Assembly: GCA_016783355.1 (NCBI GenBank)
Contig: JADHWR010000045.1
Coordinates: forward strand, 1 to 9,179
Direction of reading: 5' to 3'
Source: Candidatus Omnitrophota bacterium
Lineage (GTDB): Bacteria; Omnitrophota; Gorgyraeia; Gygaellales; JAHJCI01
Length of the DNA: 9,179 nt
The notes under the pieces were generated by a model. The model searched no databases. It was not told the DNA's origin and saw nothing but the letters and a program-made list of their open reading frames with translations. Shown piece by piece: positions 5,089-9,179 of this stretch. The number at the start of each line of letters is the position of its first letter. Positions within the stretch are counted from its first letter, which is position 1. Made by a program: the position numbers and the translations under genes.

Positions 5089-6504
5089 TTAATCTATCTT
5101 TATCTCCTCCAAATGCAGGGTAGGATTGGAGATAAGATTAATCTTAGAGCGGAATTTATAGTAGAGGGTTCGTAAATAATCCTGTTGCTCACTTATTAGC
5201 GCGTAAACTTCAGGATTAACTGTTAAATTAACTTCTCGCACCTTTTCTTTTTCTAAATGGCGGGAAAGGAGGCGAAGAGCAAGTATACTTACTGTCCGTG
5301 TTGATTTAATCTTACCGTGCCCCGCGCAATAAGGACAACTCCGGTGAGTGTGCATCTGGATGGTGTCGTGGATGCGCTGGCGGGTTAACTCAACTAAACC
5401 GAATTTAGAAATACCGAGGCAATCATATTTAGCACTATCTTTACTTAACTCCTTCCTTAATATCTCGTAGATTTTACAACGATGAGCTTCTTTCTCCATA
5501 TCAATAAAATCTATGACAATAATACCCCCCAAATCACGCAGGCGAAGCTGCCGGGCTGCTTCAACTGCTGCCTCACAATTAACTCTAAAGGCTGCCTCTT
5601 CAGGAGAGATATTCTTTTTAAAACTGCCGCTATTAACATCAATAACAACCAGGCCCTCTGTTGGTTCAATAACGAGATACCCTTTTGATTTCAGATATAC
5701 CCTATCTGCAAAAATTTTGGCAATCTGCTGCTCAATACCTCTTTCCTCAAACAGCTCTTTATCCCTATAAAAATGCAGCCGCCTAGCCAGACCCCCTAAG
5801 AATGTGCGTATAAATGACTGTATCCGACGATATTCTGCTTTGCTGTCCACCCAAACATTATCGATTTCCTCGCTAAAGGAATCTCGCATAATACGCAAAA
5901 CAAGGTCATATTCTTCGCAAAGCAAACTCGGAGCAGCTGCTTTCTTGGTTTGTTTTTTTATCTGGTGCCAGAGTTTTAACAAAGCTCTGGCATCGCGTAA
6001 AAAGGCTCCTTTATCTGACTGACCAGATGCGACTGTGCGTATAATAAAGCCCACATTGCCGGGGAACTTTAATTGTGAGATTATCTGCCGCAGCCGCCTT
6101 CTTTCCTCCTCTTCGGTTATTCGGCGCGATATGCCAATACGTAAACCATTGGGCATTAAAACAAGATACCGGCCCGCTAAAGAGATCTCGCAAGAAAGGC
6201 GTGGACCCTTCTTGCCATAGGCTTCTTTTACCACCTGAACCAAAACTTCATCATTTTTTTTCAGCTCTAAGGACCGGGGTTGCGACTCAACCTCAGTCAG
6301 ATACAAAAAACCTTTTTTTTCTTGTCCAATATCCACAAAGGCGGCATTTAAAGAACGAACCACAGAGTCAACCCGGCCTTTGTAGATATTGCCTACGATT
6401 GTCTTATCCTCGGGCCGCTCAAGATAAAACTCTTCTAATTTTCCATCTTCAATAATAGCTACGCGCTTCTCTAAAATATCAGAATTTATCAGAATTTCTT
6501 TCAT
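5089..6504 (-). CDS. rng: Ribonuclease G/E family endoribonuclease
   Basis: RNase G/E enzymes cut single-stranded, AU-rich RNA during rRNA maturation and mRNA decay. From ATG 6504 the protein has 471 residues, close to E. coli RNase G (489); it lacks the long C-terminal scaffold of RNase E. An S1-like RNA-binding domain (about 36-105) starts at IVGNIYKGRV. Catalytic magnesium-site aspartates are D289 in VVIDVNSG and D332 in IVIDFIDM. The zinc-link motif CPYCAGHG (390-397) gives C390 and C393, which normally link two subunits. The ATG overlaps the stop of the upstream membrane protein as ATGA and is preceded by a GGGAGG site. An in-frame start further upstream (6579) lies inside that gene and adds no family sequence. 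The gene is last in its cluster and directly upstream of the rplU promoter. RNase G rather than E is judged from length and architecture. Confidence 0.96.
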   Translation of the reverse strand: MKEILINSDILEKRVAIIEDGKLEEFYLERPEDKTIVGNIYKGRVDSVVRSLNAAFVDIGQEKKGFLYLTEVESQPRSLELKKNDEVLVQVVKEAYGKKGPRLSCEISLAGRYLVLMPNGLRIGISRRITEEEERRRLRQIISQLKFPGNVGFIIRTVASGQSDKGAFLRDARALLKLWHQIKKQTKKAAAPSLLCEEYDLVLRIMRDSFSEEIDNVWVDSKAEYRRIQSFIRTFLGGLARRLHFYRDKELFEERGIEQQIAKIFADRVYLKSKGYLVIEPTEGLVVIDVNSGSFKKNISPEEAAFRVNCEAAVEAARQLRLRDLGGIIVIDFIDMEKEAHRCKIYEILRKELSKDSAKYDCLGISKFGLVELTRQRIHDTIQMHTHRSCPYCAGHGKIKSTRTVSILALRLLSRHLEKEKVREVNLTVNPEVYALISEQQDYLRTLYYKFRSKINLISNPTLHLEEIKID

Positions 6505-6980
6505 ACAAACACCTCCCAAGCGAGCCAGCCAAAAGAAACCAAAACACTGACAATCAATCCAGCAAGAATAACTCCACAAGTTATTGCTAAAAACGTTATT
6601 TTAAATCTTATTTTAAATAGGCTTGCCGCAATCGTCGCCGTCCATGCTCCGGTTATTGGTAATGGTATTGCGACAAAAAGAATCAGTCCCAAGGCTTCAT
6701 ATTTTTCAACTATCCTTGCTCTTTCTTTTGTATATTTAAAGAGCCAACTAAAAAAATTATTGAATAGTCTAATGTGCCTTAATTTTTCAAAGAGGGGCTG
6801 CAACAAAAAATAAAGAGGAGCCACGATTAGTAAATTGCCAATTATAGAAAAGACAAAAGCTTTAGTTACCGGCATGCCAAAATAAAACCCCAAGGGTATT
6901 GCGCCTCTTAATTCAAATACAGGCAGCATCCCCACAAATATTACTGCAATTTCCTTTGGAAATCTAAGAATAAATTCCAT
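6501..6980 (-). CDS. COG2426-type small integral membrane protein (annotated as small multidrug export protein)
   Basis: This 159-residue, very hydrophobic protein has about four membrane segments or re-entrant hairpins: roughly 10-35, 41-64, 96-121 and 127-158. A short basic loop (about 65-93) sits in the middle. The motif PVFELRGAIPLG (20-31) and the mirrored AIPLPITGAWTATIAASL (104-121) are typical of COG2426, usually named putative small multidrug export protein. The two proline/glycine-rich hairpins resemble the re-entrant pattern of the DedA class. The transport role is poorly established in the family, so I would not assign a substrate. The ATG overlaps the pcm stop by one base (TAATG), and the stop overlaps the rng start as ATGA. 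A GTG two codons earlier (6986) is an alternative start. Being placed with lipid and envelope genes may hint at a membrane role, but this is inference. Confidence 0.85.
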   Translation of the reverse strand: MEFILRFPKEIAVIFVGMLPVFELRGAIPLGFYFGMPVTKAFVFSIIGNLLIVAPLYFLLQPLFEKLRHIRLFNNFFSWLFKYTKERARIVEKYEALGLILFVAIPLPITGAWTATIAASLFKIRFKITFLAITCGVILAGLIVSVLVSFGWLAWEVFV

Positions 6981-7609
6981 TAACACTTGCCAATCAGTGG
7001 CACAAATACACAATTACAGATTGATCTTGAGTTAAGGTGATTTGCCTGCTTTTCTACCAGCGTTAATACCTGGCTAAAGCTATTCCCCAGGGGTAACAAG
7101 AGCCTTCCTCCATCTTTCAATTGTTCAATTAAGGCTGGCGGGGTTCTCTGGGTAGCAGCAGTAACCATAATCCTGTCAAAAGGTGCTTCTTCTGATAAAC
7201 CAACTGTCCCATCTCCGAGTTTAACAATGATATTATTGTAATTTAATTCTTTTAGCAGTATTTGAGCTCTTTTTGCCAAAGATGTAATCCTTTCTATAGT
7301 ATAGACTTGTGAGCATAATTGTGCCAATATTGCTGCCTGATAACCACTGCCTGTGCCAATTTCTAAAACCCTCTCTCCTCCTTCGAGTCGGAGTTCTTCT
7401 GTCATCAGGGCAACAATATAAGGTTGGGAAATTGTTTGACCCTCGCCAATAGGAAGTGGAAAGTCACCATAGGCAGTATTGATTAGGTCTTGCGGCACAA
7501 ATCTATGGCGCTCTACTTTTAAAAATGCATCAATTACCCTCTTGTCCTTAATTTCACGTGTAACAATCTGCTCCTTGACCATTCGCTTCCTTAATTTCTC
7601 ATAATCCAT
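6980..7609 (-). CDS. pcm: Protein-L-isoaspartate O-methyltransferase
   Basis: Pcm transfers a methyl group from S-adenosylmethionine to abnormal L-isoaspartyl residues, starting repair of aged proteins in the cytosol. The 209-residue length is normal. The family signature IGEGQTISQP lies at 54-63. The SAM-binding motif I VLEIGTGSGYQAA lies at 81-93. Motif II (FDRIMVTAA, 144-152) and motif III (DGGRLLLPLG, 166-175) follow, and the C-terminus has the usual FVPLIG. The ATG lies 11 nt inside the preceding glycosyltransferase gene, and no clear ribosome site is seen. The stop shares one base with the next start. Coupling is therefore likely in both directions. Confidence 0.96.
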   Translation of the reverse strand: MDYEKLRKRMVKEQIVTREIKDKRVIDAFLKVERHRFVPQDLINTAYGDFPLPIGEGQTISQPYIVALMTEELRLEGGERVLEIGTGSGYQAAILAQLCSQVYTIERITSLAKRAQILLKELNYNNIIVKLGDGTVGLSEEAPFDRIMVTAATQRTPPALIEQLKDGGRLLLPLGNSFSQVLTLVEKQANHLNSRSICNCVFVPLIGKC

Positions 7610-8282
7610 GATTTGAATTTTTTATGATCTGCTGCCAGATGAATCTAATGAATCTGATTGTATCGACAAACGGATTAATCCGGCTCTTTTCCTTATAATA
7701 AATTGACCTGATGGGAACAGATTCAACTTTGTGGCCCAAACGCACTGCTTGAACCAATGTCTCTGATTCCACCTCAAAGCGCCTAGTAGTAAATCTTAGT
7801 TTCCTGGCAAGATCTTTCTTTAACAAGCGAAATCCGCATTGGGAATCAGGGATTTTCTGACCAACAATTTTAGAAATAAACCAGGACATAATTTTATTAG
7901 TAAGAAGCCGGATTTTTGGCATCCTTATCGGATTTGGCATTCTGTTGCCGACAAATAGAGTGGCACTGCTTTTCTTTGCATAATTTAAGAAAAGTGGAAT
8001 ATTATCTGGATGGTGCTGTCCATCGCCATCCATAGTAATTATAAAATCAAAGTCTCGCTCAAGCGCATATTTTATTCCACGACCCAGGCTCATACCTTTG
8101 CCTTGATTCAATTCATTCCTTAAAACCAATGCGTCCAAATCCTCGCCGATACGTGCTGTCTCATCTACTGAACCATCATCAACGAGAATAACATCAATTC
8201 CTAACTGTTTAACCTGCGCAATAACGCTGCCGATTGTTACTGCTTCGTTATACGCAGGAATAACCACACAAACTCTGATCAT
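7599..8282 (-). CDS. Family 2 glycosyltransferase, DPM1-like
   Basis: This 227-residue GT-A fold enzyme should move a sugar from a nucleotide sugar to an acceptor, probably a polyprenyl phosphate or another lipid. VVIPAYNE (6-13) and VDDGS (34-38) form the nucleotide-binding start. The metal-binding DxD is in MDGDGQHHP (84-92). DSQCGFR (146-152) and RRFEVESE (167-174) match the dolichol-phosphate mannosyltransferase-like subgroup. There is no C-terminal membrane pair, so it is a single-domain, probably peripheral enzyme facing the cytosol. Its ATG overlaps the acyltransferase stop as ATGA, and it overlaps pcm by 11 nt. The neighbouring lipid A-type acyltransferase points to envelope glycolipid or glycan synthesis. 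The sugar and the acceptor cannot be read from the sequence. Confidence 0.93.
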   Translation of the reverse strand: MIRVCVVIPAYNEAVTIGSVIAQVKQLGIDVILVDDGSVDETARIGEDLDALVLRNELNQGKGMSLGRGIKYALERDFDFIITMDGDGQHHPDNIPLFLNYAKKSSATLFVGNRMPNPIRMPKIRLLTNKIMSWFISKIVGQKIPDSQCGFRLLKKDLARKLRFTTRRFEVESETLVQAVRLGHKVESVPIRSIYYKEKSRINPFVDTIRFIRFIWQQIIKNSNHGL

Positions 8283-9139
8283 TGCTTAGCCCAGAACCGG
8301 CGAAACATAAGCCACTGTTCGGGATAGTGCCGGATGTAATCCTCAATAACCAGTTTATATTGAAAAATCAAGTTCCGTCGGTCATTAATCTTATCTCCTG
8401 TGGGATTAAATTCTATGGGCTTTTCAAATTTTAAAGTAAATGTATCATCGGATTCGCGCAGCACAAAAACAGGCAAAATCGAGGCGCCTGTCTTTAGTGA
8501 GAATACTGCTGGTCCTTCGGGTAAATATGTCGGCATTCCCAAAAAGTCAATTATTTCACCCTTGTTCGTAAAATCCCGATCGCCCACTAAAGCAATAATT
8601 TGGTTTTGCCTTAAAACCTTAAGGCTATCGCGTGCTGCCTGACCCAAAGCAATTACCCTTAAACCACTACTCTCTCTCTGAGAATTAAAAAACATATCCA
8701 CTCTTTTATGCCGATGGGGTAAAGCCACAGCAGCAATAGGATATCCCTTAATTGCGACAGCCACACCCCCCAACTCCCAATTGCCAATATGGGCCGTCAA
8801 AATAATTACGCCCTTTGCCGCATCTAAAGCAGAATTAAGATAGGCTAAATTTTCAAAATGAACTTTCTCTTTTAGATAATCCCTATCTATTTTCTTGAAC
8901 CGGAAAAAATCTACAAGATACTTGGCAAAATTCCTAAACATTATCTTTCGTATTTGTCTAATCTCGGCCTTAGGCTTTTGCGGAAATATTACCTCGAGAT
9001 TTGCTGTAACATTCCTGCGGTCACGCCAGGCAAATAAATAATGAAGGTCTGAGAAAACAATAGCTACTTTATAGGCTAACCTTAAAGGAAGATATAGTAC
9101 AATAATTTGTCCTATCTTATAAATAAAATAATAAATCAC
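8279..9139 (-). CDS. Lysophospholipid/lipid A acyltransferase (LpxL/HtrB-like)
   Basis: This 286-residue membrane-bound acyltransferase belongs to the LpxL/LpxM (HtrB) class, which adds secondary acyl chains to lipid A on the inner face of the inner membrane. An N-terminal hydrophobic segment (about 3-31) fits a membrane anchor. The catalytic HxxxxE motif is AHIGNWE (116-122), giving H117 and E122. GDRDFTNKGEIIDFLG and PEGPAVFSLKTGASILPVFV (about 202-243) and the C-terminal YPEQWLMFRRFW (about 273-284) are typical. The start is GTG at 9139, overlapping the upstream gene's TGA as GTGA. There is no later good start before the hydrophobic segment. The family supports a Gram-negative envelope, though some members act on other lipids (for example phosphatidylinositol mannoside synthesis). 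The precise acceptor is therefore open. Confidence 0.92.
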   Translation of the reverse strand: MIYYFIYKIGQIIVLYLPLRLAYKVAIVFSDLHYLFAWRDRRNVTANLEVIFPQKPKAEIRQIRKIMFRNFAKYLVDFFRFKKIDRDYLKEKVHFENLAYLNSALDAAKGVIILTAHIGNWELGGVAVAIKGYPIAAVALPHRHKRVDMFFNSQRESSGLRVIALGQAARDSLKVLRQNQIIALVGDRDFTNKGEIIDFLGMPTYLPEGPAVFSLKTGASILPVFVLRESDDTFTLKFEKPIEFNPTGDKINDRRNLIFQYKLVIEDYIRHYPEQWLMFRRFWAKQ

Positions 9140-9179
9140 AATTCCAAAAGAAGACGGGCAATATCCAAGGCAGCATTTG
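9136..9179 (-). CDS. C-terminal end of an unidentified gene
   Basis: The last 13 codons of an open frame run in from the window edge and read NAALDIARLLLEL before a TGA at 9138-9136. The TGA overlaps the GTG start of the acyltransferase, the same coupling seen at the other junctions, so a real upstream gene is likely. The fragment looks like a C-terminal amphipathic helix and is too short to identify. A lipid A pathway gene such as lpxB would fit the neighbourhood, but this is a guess from context only. Confidence 0.5.
   Translation of the reverse strand, partial: NAALDIARLLLEL

Noticed and set aside
6075..6455. 126-codon plus-strand ORF antisense to rng
   Set aside because: It lies wholly within the well-supported rng coding sequence, has low-complexity translated content and shows no family match that I can recognise.
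1..9179. CRISPR array, tRNA, rRNA, toxin-antitoxin, transposase or phage genes
   Set aside because: I saw no regularly spaced repeats, no cloverleaf-like segment in the gaps and no mobile-element or defence protein. Nearly all the sequence is accounted for by conserved housekeeping genes.

Overview
All recognisable genes in this window lie on the minus strand and read from high to low coordinates. They are housekeeping genes packed into two tight, partly overlapping clusters. Base composition is moderately AT-rich. Start codons include ATG, GTG and TTG. A LpxL/HtrB-type acyltransferase suggests a Gram-negative (diderm) bacterium with lipid A-like lipids. The Obg sequence style, the intergenic palindromic repeats and the octamer repeat look to me like an uncultured candidate phylum such as Omnitrophota. 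This is an impression from memory; nothing in the window proves the taxon.

Upstream cluster (9179 to 5089): the last codons of an unidentified gene, then a lipid A-type lysophospholipid acyltransferase, a DPM1-like family 2 glycosyltransferase, protein-L-isoaspartate methyltransferase (pcm), a COG2426 small membrane protein and ribonuclease G/E (rng). Every junction overlaps by 1 to 11 nt, so this is almost certainly one translationally coupled transcript. It joins envelope synthesis, protein repair and RNA processing.

Intergenic region (5088 to 4851): an extended -10 sigma70-type promoter faces rplU. Its predicted leader of about 138 nt carries two strong palindromes, one of them nested.

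Downstream cluster (4850 to 1): rplU (L21), obgE, proB, proA, nadD, a possible 34-codon ORF and rpe, which is cut by the window edge. It combines ribosome assembly (L21, Obg), the first two steps of proline synthesis (ProB, ProA), NAD synthesis (NadD) and the pentose phosphate pathway (Rpe). The usual rplU-rpmA-obgE order is broken: rplU and obgE are 6 nt apart and L27 is not in the window.

Most notable points: the missing rpmA; a DxxG-to-DxxA change in the G3 motif of Obg; a 108-bp element with 15-bp terminal inverted repeats between nadD and rpe that encloses a small ORF and could sequester the rpe start codons; and the palindromic rplU leader. I found no CRISPR array, tRNA, rRNA, transposase or defence system, and no convincing new multigene system.
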